DNA from: Megaleporinus macrocephalus
Taxonomy: Eukaryota > Chordata > Actinopteri > Characiformes > Anostomidae
Length of the DNA: 64,000 bases
Direction: 5' to 3'
Assembly: GCA_021613375.1 (NCBI GenBank)
Contig: CM038720.1
Span: forward strand, 42,206,614-42,270,613
Part shown: piece by piece, positions 40,640 through 52,985 of the stretch
Position numbering within the stretch: the first letter of the stretch is position 1
Layout: every line of letters starts with the position of its first letter
Translations under genes and position numbers: made by a program
The notes under the pieces: model-generated
What the model was told of the DNA's origin: nothing
Databases searched by the model: none
What the model saw: only the letters and a program-made list of their open reading frames with translations

Positions 40640-42794
40640 CGTGTATTTAGGAAAATACTGTTTTATTTATTTACTGACTTTTAGAGAAAATATACAAAAT
40701 CACTCAGGACACCACTTTTATAGGCAGGAAGTTCCACAAACACACATTATTGCATTAGCTGTTCGGGAGGGACACAAACAAATCCACACAAAACCCACAG
40801 GAAAGAAAAAAAATGGATAAACAACAAAATAAAGAAAAGAAAGACGCATGACTCACAACAAAAAAAAATCATGAGTCATTTCCATTTACATGCATCCATA
40901 AAATAAAAGAGACAGAACATCATAACATGGGCATAACATTAATAAAACTGCTTTCTGCTTCGCTAATTAATCAAAAAGCGTGAATATTATTTCTTTAAAC
41001 GTCTCTAATCCTCCAGAAATCTGAGTTTGACAGGTCCTCGTTTTGACTGACGACCTCCATACAAGGTTAAGGACGACTTACAGCACACTGAGCAACACGC
41101 ATGCATCAACACACTGAACATGAAGCCCACTTCTAAAGAGTAACGTCTCCATACGAACCCCAGAAGGGTATTTAATTAGTGTCTCTTATAAAGAGAAGCC
41201 CGATCTTCACAGATGAGCAAACGTCTCACTGATCTCTTAAACCTTAAATCCTGAAATCACACACATTTGAAAAGATACACATGTTTAGATTATCTTGGTC
41301 TCACTCCCAGTGGGCTTAAATATAAACCTTCCATTAACAGAAGGAGTCACGCTAACAGAACTCCACCAGATGGCGCTGCGGCCACACATCTCCAACTCTT
41401 CTTCTAGCAAAGCACTCAAAATGAGGCTGAAGTTCTTATTAAAATTTTCCATTCCACCTTAAATGGTCCAGCATTGGTTCAGTTAAGGCGGAGCTGAAAA
41501 TATATAGGATATAAGAGCAACAGCTTTGCAACCCCTAGTTCATGAAATGCAAACACGAGTAACGCTGCTGCACACGCACAAAAACAAACAAGAAAAATGA
41601 AGAAAAAAAAATTAACACAAGGAGAAAAGCTGAAGAACTGAAACACCTGGACTAAAAATGACACGACCTCACCTCAGGGGCAGCATTAAATATGAAATGA
41701 CTTGTTATTTCTAACAAGCAAACAATTTAGAAAAAAAATAAATACTGAACTTTGTTACCTTGGTAACTCTGACTTTGGTTAGGCTCTTTTTAAGGTGCTT
41801 AAAATACCCATTTAATTGACCAGCACTTCTTCTGAGCTTGCCTGTGCTTATCTCTGATCACCACCGTCCACATGAGTATACACACTCACACACTCACACA
41901 CCTAAAACAAAAAAAAGGTCCAGTCGTAACACATTTAGAGAGATATATGCAGAAAAAACAGAAAAGAAAGCACCTTGAGGTTCAATATCAAGATAAAGCA
42001 AATCTGTCTCACTTCAAAGTCCAAAAACAACAACAACAACAACAACAAACTCGGTCACACGTCTGCGCCGGTCACTACAGCGAGAAACCCCTCATAGTAA
42101 AAGTGGACGGCACAATCTGCTCGGCTCTCATTAAGAAGTTCCACTGCTATGATCACAGACACAGGAGGAGAAAAACACTCCACTTTCAACTAAGCAACGG
42201 TTACCACAGCAACGCCAGGGCCAATCAGCTCGCCCCTCTGGGTAGCGAGAACTGGAACACACTCTGTCTATCAAGCACAGCAGCAAGAAAAGAAAAAACG
42301 AAAAAAAAAAAGATTTAATTAAAAAAGCCCACACCTGAGCTGGTGAAGCTCAAACGACAGAAACTCAAACAATGATCAAAGAACACATCAAAGAGCAATA
42401 AATAAACCAGAAACAGTAAAAAACCACGACAACATAAAAAACATTGTTTATATTGATGAGGCCATGGTTGTAAAAATAATAATAATAATAATTAATCACA
42501 ATAATAAAAATGTTATTGAAGACCTCAATCTGCATAGTGACCACAGTTCCACCTAAGAGAAGGTCCAAACGCATTACTAACTCTGCAGCTCCTCCTGAAA
42601 GTCTCTTTCAATGCATCCTGTGTTCAAGTACTGCAAAAACACTAAACCTGCCGACCCCGTCCAAGCGGCTCAGCTAGTGAAGCGTCTTCCACAGGTTTGA
42701 CTTTGTGTGTAGTCCTTGAGTTGTAATCCAGTTGCGCTCCAGGCTACTGTCGCAGTTCCTTTCTCTCCGGACCCCTTACAACTTAAACCGAGCT
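40640..42794 (-). other. 3' UTR of the unidentified gene with poly(A) signal
   Basis: 2.1 kb of AT-rich, mostly non-repetitive sequence without splice logic. Two overlapping AATAAA hexamers lie on the minus strand at 40,671-40,662, so the transcript should end near 40,640-40,650. It includes a (CAA)n tract at 42,026-42,049 and several short A runs. Just past the predicted end lies a LINE fragment. Confidence 0.6.
42026..42049. repeat. (CAA)n microsatellite
   Basis: About seven CAA units in the 3' UTR of the unidentified gene. Confidence 0.9.
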
Positions 42795-42961
42795 TCATTC
42801 CACTGGAGCGCTGCTGGCTTTGACCCCCGCGCGGCCGATCTGAAGCCAGGGCAGCTTAGCGCAGTTCTTAAAGAGCTGTTCAATGGCAATGTGGCGCACG
42901 TGTAGCTGAGACGCTAACGAGTCCTTCTCCTGCACGACCACCGAAAGCTCCTCGAAGACTT
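42795..42961 (-). CDS. Unidentified gene, last coding exon
   Basis: Acceptor TTCCTCACAG, stop TGA at 42,797-42,795. It encodes 55 residues: heptads to about residue 30, then a compact end with [17 protein letters not shown]. Third-position GC is high compared with the flanks, as expected of a coding exon. Confidence 0.82.
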
Positions 42962-45900
42962 CTGTGAGGAAGAACACAAAGAACAGAGATACAGGCATGT
43001 TAGCACTTAAAGTAGGAGCAAATTTTAGATCTTTGAAAGTCTCAAACATCAATCTGAAGTTGGTGGCACCTGAGCTGATAGTTTAAAGTGTTTATCTGAT
43101 CAGTAAGTGTGTGTGAACCAGTAAGAACAGCAGATCTGATTAGAGCAGATGTAAATAATCATACATACAATACAAAGTAACATGAATATGTTATTGTGAG
43201 AGAAGTAGATCAGATCTTGATCCAGTTTGAAGAACAAAGTTAGGTTCCAGATTTCTCCTGGACGCCCCAGACATTGTATAAATGTGTTCAGTTCCTTCCT
43301 TTTTTAGGAGAAGCTTGGAAAGAGTTAATAAACACACTGACGTATGGAAAACACTACTTACTCTATTAATACTGATTAATATTTAATAATAAAGTGTAAA
43401 AGCACTACTTACTCTATTAATACTGATTAATATTTAATAATAAAGTGTAAAAGCACTACTTACTCTATTAATAAAGTGTTTACTGAGTAAATAAAAACTT
43501 CCTGTCTGGAACAAATAGCTATATAGTTATATATAATAATGTTCCCAAGTGACTTAAACTTTTGCACTTGGAAAGGATCTATTGTTCAACATACTGAGGT
43601 CAAAAAGCACAAATTTGACAGACAATCTTTTTAGACCATTTATTTTAAATAAAGGCCCATTACGTGGGCTCAGACCTTAATTATTGCCATTTGTGCTTAA
43701 ACGTTAAGCTCTCACAGCAGATTACAATAGAAATCAACTAAATCTGAAAGCTTTTTTCATGGCAAACAAACACAGAGAGACATTCTGTGATGTAGCAGGT
43801 TCTAGATTATCTAGAGCTTTATTGATGAGTGCAGAAGTTTAAAGTCTGTTCTAAAAGGTACAGGTAGTCAGTGCAGCTCTTTCAAAACAGGACTGATCTT
43901 ATATGGGTGCAGAGGTCAAATTTCTATATTTCTAAAAAAACAATTCTAAATTTTAGTACAGTGGGCTTCCAAGTAGTACCAGTCACATCAATCACTGATC
44001 AAGTAATAAGAATCCTTTCAATACTGCAGGAATCACAATTAACAGAATAATGTATTTAGAACAATGTGTGTCGGGTGATGGGTGATCAATACTGAACCTT
44101 ACTTTGAATCTGCAGCAGCAGGTGTGAGTTCAGCTGATGGAGCTCCTCCATGTTCATTTTCAGTACTGCATAAAACACACAGAAGCACAGACACCGAGGT
44201 AACAGCCGTTAATAACGCTCCTCTTAAATTCACACAAATACAAGAATAAATTCCTTTTGAAGCAGAAAAGCATGCGGGAAAACGGCATGACTCAAATCTG
44301 AGCCTTGAGACGGATTCTTTTCACCATTACTGGATCTGAAAGGCACGCGAGACCTTGGTGATGAGCCTGACTATCTCGTTTATATGAGCACAGCCTTTCT
44401 TTACACATGAAAGGAATGAGGAGGAGGAGGAGGAGGAGGAGGAGGAGGAGGAGGAGGACAGAAAATAAGTAAAGCATGGAAGAATAGCAATGTCGCTACA
44501 GGGAATGCGTGTCCTTCACATCACACTGAAGTTCTGTAAGTCTTATTGAGGAGACAGATTGAGAGATATCAAACTACTGATAAGGAGCAAGAAACATCAA
44601 TCACAACTTCTTTGTCTCCTTTGATTGAAACACTCTCTCTTTCTCTGCGTATCTCAGTGTTTAAGGCATTTAGGTAAAGGTTACAGATATAAGACAGGAA
44701 TGAGCCACTCTTTTCTGAGTGATGCACAAGACCAGTACAGTAGCAATACACCTGTATTAGAGCAACCATATATTTCTATAATCAATTAATCTATGGACTA
44801 CTATTATTTAATTACTTACCTAAACAAAACAAGGCACCATCTATTGAAATTCTGTCAGCGCTCTAAGCGGCATTTTTTAGTGGTGCAATGAAATAATTAG
44901 ACTCCAGCGTTTCCTGGAGTGTTTTGCAATCAGTTGGAATGATGTATTTAGAGCATTACACACTCATTTACAAAGAAATCCATGAACTACATAGTTAGTG
45001 ACTCAGCAACATCATCGAACAAACAGTGCAAACCTATACTGGCTGTGTTTGAGACCAAACCAGAGTATACGGTATATTATTCTTCATCAGTAGTATAATT
45101 AGTCCAGTGTATAGGGTAGCATAATAATTAAAATACTGAATATAAAACACTCTTCAGGGACCGTATTTCTTTTTTTCCCCCATCAATATTACTTAAATCC
45201 CACCACTAGGTAGTTGGCCAGCATCAAGCTAGATGTCAGGGAGAACAGGGAGAGCTGCTCAACCCACTTACATAGAGATCAACAGATCTTTCAGACGTCC
45301 GATCACAGACTTGACCAAACTTAACTAATCTCCTGATGATGTCTGTCCTATCTTTTTATTATCGCCCACCTCTGATACGCTACAGTACCCAGTATGTGAT
45401 AAAACCCCATGTACTCTACTGGAAGAGGTTGGGCTGTGTGTCAGCAAGAACTGGGCGATATAATACATATCATGATACAAAGCTTATGAATCAATATGTT
45501 GTGATATACTGCAATACTGTAAACAAGGTGACGTACTGCGCTTTTTAAAAATATTATTTAAGGGAAACAGTCACAGTGCTAGTATAGTTTTGCTCAAGCT
45601 GAACGTTAGTAGTTTGCCCTTATGTTACTTGTTTAAAATTACTGATTAAAAATCAATACTGTATTGATACAGTATTACAGTGTAATGCTCATTAACTAAC
45701 TGTGCTCAATTTTAGCCAAACTGTTAAAAACCCCGCAGAAAAGATCAGATTGGTATTGCTATATTAAGGATTCAATATACGCATCAAAACAGGTAAAGTG
45801 TCACAGTGCCATGTCTAGTACTCACATTCCTCCCGACTATGTCCTGCGTGTTGTCTCGATCTGGCTGCGTCTCTCTGTTCTCCTCCTCCTCCTCCTGGCT

Positions 45901-46311
45901 GCTGCAGTGTGTGGTTCTGTTCGCTCCTCCAGAGTGCTTGTCCAGAGCGCTGCAGGAGGCCCAGCTCCTCCACCTCGCCTGCAGACGCCTCCTCTGTCCA
46001 GCGTGGGGCGTAACGGGGCACCTGTGCGTCTGACTGGGCCACCAGCTTTCTGTCCCCCTGCTGGCTGTAGCAGAGAAGCTGGTGTTTGGAGCCCCATCGG
46101 CCTGGCGTGTCCAGGGACCCCGAGTCTCTGTTTTGAGCGTACTGCACGATGCGGCTGATCCGCTGGCTCAGTGCCCGCTTCACCCCCTCATAGGCGCTGC
46201 GAGAAGCCTTGGTGCGGCACAGCTTCTGATTGGCAATGAGGTGGTACTTTTCAAAGCAGTCTCTGTGCCCTCGCAAAGACGTGGAGTGCAGCAAAGTGGG
46301 AGTCGACACAC
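42795..46311 (-). CDS. 3' part of an unidentified gene: coiled-coil C-terminus (three exons, 5' end not found)
   Basis: Exons 46311-45826, 44165-44103 and 42961-42795 join in frame through good GT-AG sites (acceptors CTTGCAG, ATGCAG, CTCACAG; donors GTGAGT, GTAAGG) and end in TGA. About 238 residues are visible. The first exon has a conserved-looking start ([48 protein letters not shown]), then a less ordered acidic/glycine region. The second and third exons form a heptad-rich helix ([37 protein letters not shown]) and finish [20 protein letters not shown]...SAPVE. The even phases, codon order and long 3' UTR say it is real. I do not recognise the family; a coiled-coil scaffold or centrosome-type protein is only a guess. 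No upstream exon is supported between 46,312 and 64,000. Confidence 0.8.
43165..43565 (+). mobile_element. Element carrying the 51-bp repeat, copy C (about 3 repeat units)
   Basis: Left part GTAACATGAATATGTTATTG, AGAAGTAGATCAGATCTTGA and TTCTCCTGGACGCCCCAGAC, then ACACTGACGTATGGAAAACA and just under three 51-bp units (43,345-43,480), then AAAGTGTTTACTGAGTAAAT and ATATATAATAATGTTCCCAA. It is the most complete small copy and shows the likely ancestral layout. It lies in the last intron of the unidentified gene. Confidence 0.88.
43790..43950 (+). mobile_element. Repeat relic, likely LINE-related
   Basis: ATTGATGAGTGCAGAAGTTT, AAAGTCTGTTCTAAAAGGTA and CAGTGCAGCTCTTTCAAAAC are words I know from dispersed teleost repeats. 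No ends are defined. Confidence 0.35.
44103..44165 (-). CDS. Unidentified gene, penultimate exon (63 nt)
   Basis: Acceptor TTTATGCAG, donor GTAAGG, phase 1 at both ends. It encodes [20 protein letters not shown] plus Q, a leucine-spaced helix that continues into the last exon. Confidence 0.78.
44418..44458. repeat. (GGA)n microsatellite
   Basis: About 13 GAG/GGA units in the intron upstream of the 63-nt exon. Confidence 0.95.
45440..45700. mobile_element. hAT-type MITE relic
   Basis: GAACTGGGCGATATAATACA and TATCATGATACAAAG, then ATATGTTGTGATATACTGC, resemble the GGGCGATA ends of teleost hAT MITEs. The other end is not clear. Confidence 0.4.
45826..46311 (-). CDS. Unidentified gene, antepenultimate coding exon
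   Basis: 486-nt exon entering in phase 1 (two bases complete a codon) and leaving with one base. The part near 46,180-46,311 is rich in Arg, His and Ser. The part near 45,830-46,100 is GC-rich with a GGGGG run of glycines. An overlapping frame on the plus strand is also open but lacks splice logic. Confidence 0.75.
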
Positions 46312-46774
46312 CTGCAAGACAAAAAGAGGACAATATATAAACACGTTTGAACATTTGCACATTTACACTGGGTCACTACTAGTACTACTGAACATACTAC
46401 TGTTTCGGATTATATATTAATTAAATAAGCAGTTTTTTTTACATTACAGACTATATTATTATATTACAAGTCTAGTGAAAAGTAAAATCTTTTAGATGAA
46501 CTTTAGAATGTCTAAGTACTGAGTACTGCACATATACTTTAGTATTTGGTATTTATAATGGCACTAATTATATGGCATGGACTTAACCATCTTGTGCAAA
46601 AGCCTCTGAAAAGCCTCTGAGCAGCAGAAGTTTACCTTTCTATTTTAAAAAATTGGTTGTTTATTTACCACATTTAAATTCCAGATATAGTCGCTGTCCA
46701 AAGAAAAACATGTAGAAAAAGATTGACAAAATGGAGATTAATTGAAATACGACAGCTGCTACTTACACTGTGTG

Positions 46775-46925
46775 GATATTTCATGAGGAATGGTCCAACA
46801 GAAATGCTCCAAAATATCTATAATAACTCTGGTTCCATTGACTTACATTAAAAGGTAAACCATGTTATGGCCCGCTCCTATAAAGTTGGCATTTTGGATA
46901 TACTTGTTTTTCTTTGGAAAGCATA
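46775..46925 (-). mobile_element. Short dispersed element (MITE-like), copy 4
   Basis: GGTCCAACAGAAATGCTCC, CTGGTTCCATTGACTTACAT and TACTTGTTTTTCTTTGGAAA, in the same order as copy 3. Confidence 0.78.
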
Positions 46926-46989
46926 TTCTGACACAACCAGTCAAATGTTTTAGAACTGTTCAAAACGTTTGGCCGGTAATTTATATTCT

Positions 46990-47270
46990 CTTATATTGTG
47001 ATTTAGCCAAGCGGACAGGGGTGAAGGTCCGCATCATTCCAAACTGCCCCCAACACAACGCCACTGGACAGCTCAATGCACTTTAAAGAGAAAAGGAGAA
47101 TTCTGTTACCGGACGCTCCACTGACCCATACAATGCCAAGCGAAGGAGGGGAGAGATCAAGTTCGTGGAGAACTGAATCATTGCTGGGGTTCACAATGAC
47201 AGGGCCAGAGCTGAAATGGCTGAACTACTCAAGAGTCTTCAAGCCATGAGAGTTTCAATCTGAATACAAC
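46990..47270 (+). pseudogene. Possible decayed coding segment of unknown origin
   Basis: The plus strand reads GVKVRIIPNCPQHNATGQLN, a stop, then TDPYNAKRRRGEIKFVEN, a stop, then IIAGVHNDRARAEMAELLKS, with balanced composition unlike its flanks. It adjoins a MITE copy. It could be a retrocopy or part of a mobile element; I do not recognise the protein. Confidence 0.3.
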
Positions 47271-49827
47271 ATAAATCATGTAAATGTACAGAGACTATCG
47301 CAGACCTCGCCTTCTTGCTGTTGGAATCTGACAGTGCTGCCTAAATGACAAATCTGGGACAGCAGCTAAATGTCTTTAGTCATCAGCCCATTGTGCTGGA
47401 AACACAGTCTACTTTTTTTTAAAAAAGAGAGACAGAGACGGAGAGAGATTTGAAGCCAAACGGAGAGGCAGATCGGAGTATGCTGATGGCCAGGCAAAAG
47501 CAGCTTAGCTGTCAAAGGATTAGCCTGTCGAGCAGGGAAAAGCCTGGCGTTCCGTCCACATCCACCCCCCAACCCCTAAAACACAGGTCAAATGCTGTCC
47601 AGAGTCCAATACCTATTGTACGATGATAAACACACTGTCTGTTCCAATTTATATTAACAAAACTCTGTCGTTATATGTTGTACCTTAAAACTTTTAAAGC
47701 AGAACATTTAAAAAAAGTCACTGGATAATTTCTTACTAATTTAAAAAAAATGCTAGACTACAATTTTTATTTATTAAATAAAAAAACAACTACTTTTGAC
47801 CTCCCGTGTGAGATCAGGGACACTTGTTAAAACACAATTAACGGCATCAAAGATTTTGTCAGACTCTAACATTAACATTACCACTGCAACAGCTAACATC
47901 ACAGCAAGTGACCATTTCTTTCTATGGGTTCTTGTTTCTCTACAGCTGTCCACGAATACTGGGTTTTAAAACGCTTTTACTGTCGTAGCTGAGAGAGTCT
48001 GAATCGTATAATAAAGACTGTAAAAAGATGTTCAGTGTTGAGCAGAGAGAAACAACAGGCAGACGCCACAAGTTCATTCTTTAGCTTGAGTGACTCATAA
48101 AGAAAACACAATAGCATCACTTTCCATAGCCAAACAAGCATCTCCCAAACAGTTATTTTACAGGAGAGAACAAAAACATTATTTACTTTTAAAGTAAGTT
48201 CATCATTAAGCTTTCATAGGATATAAATAACAGAACTGTCCTTCTGAAGACAATGATAATAAAAAACCAAAAAAAAAAACAAAACAAAAATAAAAAAGAA
48301 CAGGAACGCTGTTAATGATCTACAGCAAACCAGCAGAGCCTGTGGTGGTTTATGAAGACAAGTTAATATCAATATCAATCTGGCTGACCATACTGTAAGA
48401 AAAATTAAGGTCCAATGTCATATATATATATTTAACTTATCTTTCTCTCCTCCTCCTGTCTTTCTTATTTCTTTCTTGGTGGGCACTCAAGGATAGGAAG
48501 ACTGGGTTGGGCTTTATCACACATCCTGTATCAGTCATTTCAAATTAGTTTGCAATTGCAATTTAATGACATTTCATAATGTTCTGCAATAACTTTGCGT
48601 CGGCAGGCAGCAACTAAATTAATGTAGTGGAAACACTGGCTTCGTGTGGATAACGAGAATATAGTTAAAGTCAGAAGACGTAAACAAATAATCACACTGT
48701 TAGCTCTCCAGCAACATTTACAACATTTTAAAAGTGCTATAAGATAAAATAAATCACCACAGCTATTTAGCACAACAGTTAACTTTAACCACCTAAAATA
48801 TTTAGGTACAACTACTTATTTACTACTTCCATCATTAGTTAATTGTGTCAAATATAATGTAGATATAGAGATCAGGACAGAACAAAACAGGGCCAACACA
48901 ATACCTTCATTTCTGAAACGCTGAGAGGTTTATTTATAGACTGATGACAGCTTAAATAAATGGAAGTGAAAGGAGAGCTTCTCTCAGATAGTCCTCATTT
49001 GCCCAGGCAGCTTCCTTTCTGGTGGCTTATGTTGAAAGGCAAAAGCTGGGGGCCAGATTTGAGTCCATAGGCCGAGACTTATCTGAGCCACGCTGGTGCA
49101 TTTTAGATCAAGAAGTGAGATGCCATCCCTGTCCCTCTTGGCCACACAGTTTTAATACTAAATAATATCAGTGAATAATAACAGTGAATAATATCAAGAA
49201 CCGACACTTGACACATTTTCTCCAATAAGGTAAATTTTGTGTTTAAATAAAACTACATGACAAAACCACCAAAACAGCCACTATCAGAACAGCTCTGGTC
49301 ACATTATGACTACACTGGTAGTGACACATTTGAATATTAAATCATTTGTTTTAAAGGGGACATATACTTGTCCACCTTCTCCCTGATTTTTAGGGTGTTA
49401 TGTATCTATGGGCGTTTATAACTTTTGCTTACATACACAAAGTAAATGCCAGAGGAAAAACCCTCTCAGACCGAAGCCACCCGTTCAGATGGAGTTATAC
49501 TTGGCCATTTACAAACTTATGATTTGGTCCTAGATTGAAACTAGATTTTGCCTTTTATGAGGCTCTCATGAATATTTTGATGAGCTCTGCTGTGGTTGCT
49601 TTACAAGCAACAGACGCAGGCAGGAAAACAAAATGAACCTCAATATCAACACATAGATTAAAGTTGTTACTCTGTGTGAAACTTTTAGTTTAAGATGATC
49701 TGCTTCATCCAGCACACAGTGATACACTCACACAGTATGGCTGCTACTATTACTTTTGGGGTTGTGATAGTGGTTAAAAGTGGAATTGCATCTCTTTTAT
49801 CCTATCTTAACTGTACAAAGCAAATTT

Positions 49828-49875
49828 TCCGTTACACCTTAAATGGTGCCAGAGTTGCATTTAAGGTGGAACGAA
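49828..49875. repeat. Short inverted repeat (fold-back)
   Basis: CGTTACACCTTAAATGGTGC faces GCATTTAAGGTGGAACG across about 10 bases. The same CACCTTAAATGG word occurs at about 41,455-41,467 and, inverted, at about 51,424-51,440, so it may be the terminus of a small MITE family. Confidence 0.55.
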
Positions 49876-50568
49876 ACATTTGAACATTGAAAAAAGCGTC
49901 AACATCACCGTCACAGCCTGGAAGGTAACAGCACGCTTGTACATAGTCGGCGCCCATGTAAACTGTAGATTATAAAGTGAAACTTTGATTGAAAAAAACA
50001 TTTGATTAAAAGGAAGTAAATTTTTGCCTAGATAAAGACAAACATAATCAATGTTTGTTGACAGATAATCAGAAACGCCATTAAAAGAGACAATATTGTC
50101 TTCACTGCTTGGAAAGGGAGATTTCTGCATGTATAACTGGCAATTGTTCTTGATTGGTTGTTGTTTCTCCTGGGCTGTAACTCCAGCTGATATATGTACA
50201 TTTCGGGGATGCGTGAATTCAGGGGTCTGTTATGTAACAGTCTTGGATGCGCGCGCGTGTGTGGGGTGGACTGTGTTTAAGGTTCATGGTATGGCCTCTT
50301 CTAGGTTCAACGGTCATTCAAAGCAAAAGGAATTTAGTTTGACGCGCAAGTCAGAAATGTTCATATACATGTTAGTAAACATGCACTGCCTTTTATGAAA
50401 ATGTGTGTGCACATGTCTGTCTGTTGACTGCAAGATGTAAGAACTTGTTCAGATTTGTGTAAGAGGTCCAAATAAACATAACATCTGAAAGAATATACAA
50501 AACACATTAAAATAAAAACCCCTTATTTCTAGCATATTTCAAACAATTCTTTTAAGCAGAAAAGCTTT

Positions 50569-50570
<2 letters not shown>

Positions 50571-50607
<37 letters not shown>
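50571..50607. repeat. (GA)n microsatellite
   Basis: About 18 GA units. Confidence 0.95.
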
Positions 50608-50610
<3 letters not shown>

Positions 50611-52014
50611 AGAAAACCACAACATGAAAAAAATATTACATTTTAAATAACAAGCCTCTTGACTTTGAAGCACTCTTGGGCTTGATCTGCAACTGAAAAG
50701 AGGAAGTTCAAGAGTGAGCGCAATTGAGCAACCCAAGATTCAGCCAAGTGTGTGATAAAAGGCAGAAGCTTCCTTTTTATACTGACCTAGGACCTGTTTC
50801 TCCGGTCCAACTGTTAATAGAGATCTCAGATCAGCATGAGGTCAAAAACTAACATCACACTACTAAAAAACTGAAACCGTGAGACCTACAGCACTTCCTG
50901 TTTTCACTGTAGAGATAAAACCAACACCTGAGACAAAACTGACTTTCTTCTCAAGTAGGACATGAAAGTGGCGGAAACCCCCACCCCCAGAAAAACAACC
51001 CGAGAAGTAAGATTGTTTAGACAGAAGCAAGTTCCTATTGAACACAAGCCTGAAGATATTTTTGTACCCAAAATTTACAATACAAAGGAATACCTAAGCA
51101 GGCTTTGTTTTTTTTAAATAATATGTTTATTGCTCACCAATACTCGGCATTTATGAAAATAGCTCCTATGTCAGGCCTACAAAGTCTTAGGGTGTACACA
51201 CAGTAGGTAATCCGTACTGTGTCTGAGCACGTTTGACCCCCAAAGTCCAGTTAGCTTGACCAGTGTGGTCAAAGGCGCAACTCAGTAGGACTTATATCTA
51301 GTGTGATCACTAATAGAGCCCGAGCTCAGAACAAGACCCTGGAGTTGCTGCATCTGTCCCATTAAACAAACCCCAGCACCATAGGGTCACTCTGGTCCAC
51401 TGTGTGAGAAAGTAACTGCTGCACCATTTAAGGTGGAACGGTAGAATTCCAACAAGAAGCTGGAGGACAGGAAGCATAACTTTAGCCTCATGTGAGATCA
51501 GCGGAATATCAGAGCTGTGGATAGTTCAGAAGTTGTGTGTGTGAAGAAGCCGAGCAATGACACTCCGAGTGTTATCAGCCGAGTGAAGAGCAGAGCTCCG
51601 TTAGTGAACAGATTTATAGGAGCTCCTCCTTTATTGCAGTATCTCTGTGTACTGATATGATACAGCTCTCATATACACACCTGCTCTGCAGATCTTCCTT
51701 TTGATTCAGTCAGTGTGCCTAAAGCTCCATCCACACTTCGAACACCAAGTGTAGGTGTATGACCACACGCAGTGAATGTATAGGACATGGGGTCAGCGCA
51801 TTGTGTAGGAATTTTAATTGCATGTTTGGCGTGCACACCCTCGCACCACTTACAACTCACAAGTACACATACCTAGATTACGAATATAACGAAGTGATGA
51901 TGAAAGCCGCTAAGGCTGGAACATTAAGTGGGGAAGGGGGTGATAATTGTGCTCGGGCACAGTACAAGGTATCTGGGTCTAGTGTGGGTATGTTCAGAAA
52001 TGCTATAAGGTAGA

Positions 52015-52985
52015 ATACTAAATTCAGGAAAAATATCAGCTCTGCTGTTACTAGACCTCAGTGCTGCATCAGACACTGTAGACCACAGAATACTGCTGGA
52101 CAGGTTGGAAAATTCACAAAGACTCACTGGGTCAATGTCTGGAACACATAAATAATTGGATGTGCCAAAATTTCCTACAATTATATAAGGACAAATCAGA
52201 AATTACTGTGTTTGAGGACAAAGAGAAGAGGATTTAGTGAACATCTTTATTCTTAGGCTCTAAAATCAAATCCAAAATCTTGGTTATAACAGACTATGTT
52301 TCCTTTACAATCAACACAAGTCTTCCATCTTAAAAATATAGCCAGAATTGAGAATTTGGTGTTGCAACAAGACCTGGAGAAGTGCACCCATGCTCTTACC
52401 AGCTGGGCGGACTATTGTGAATATCTCTTAACTGGAATTCCCAAAAAAAGACCATTAAAACAGTTTCAGTTCATTCAGAAGTTTCAATTAAGACTATTAG
52501 AACAGACCACATCGAGCCAGCTTCCAGTTAGTTACAGAATATAATTTAAAAAGCTGCTGTTGGTCTGTAGACCAATACCAATAAACCGAGAAGATATCTT
52601 CGAGCAAAGCACTTAGGTCAGCTAGCCAAACCCAGAGTTCAAACTATGCATGCTAAAGCAGCTTTTAGCTGTTATGCTACATATAACTGGAACAAAAGTT
52701 TTTAACCTGGATTAACTCTATTCTCACTGCACTTCACCCTTAAGAAGCTAATTTTGTGTTGTACCATATTCTTACTGCATGTCAACTTTTATAGGCTATT
52801 TTCAAACGCTCAAATAGGCACACTATTTTATTTTTATGTTTAAGTGTATTTATATTGTTTGAATCATGTTTTACTTATGTTTTTTTCTATTCTTGTACAT
52901 GTTTTAAACTTGAATTATCTTTGTATGCTCTTTGAATTGTGTGCAACCTGAATAAATAGACCCTATATAAATAAACATGTCATGC
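52015..52985 (+). mobile_element. Degenerate L2/CR1-like LINE, RT fragment to 3' end
   Basis: At about 52,037 the plus strand reads LLLLDLSAASDTVDHRILLD, close to the LLDLSAAFDTVDH motif of reverse transcriptases. Later broken frames read VFHLKNIARI and HALTSWADYCEYLLTGIPKK. The 3' end near 52,960-52,980 has AATAAATAGACCCTATATAA. Many stops and deletions. Confidence 0.82.

Noticed and set aside
44292..44477. Minus-strand ORF with a leucine run, as a membrane segment
   Set aside because: The leucines come from the (GGA)n microsatellite.
47366..47572. 68-codon minus-strand ORF
   Set aside because: No splice logic or recognisable domain; chance ORF.
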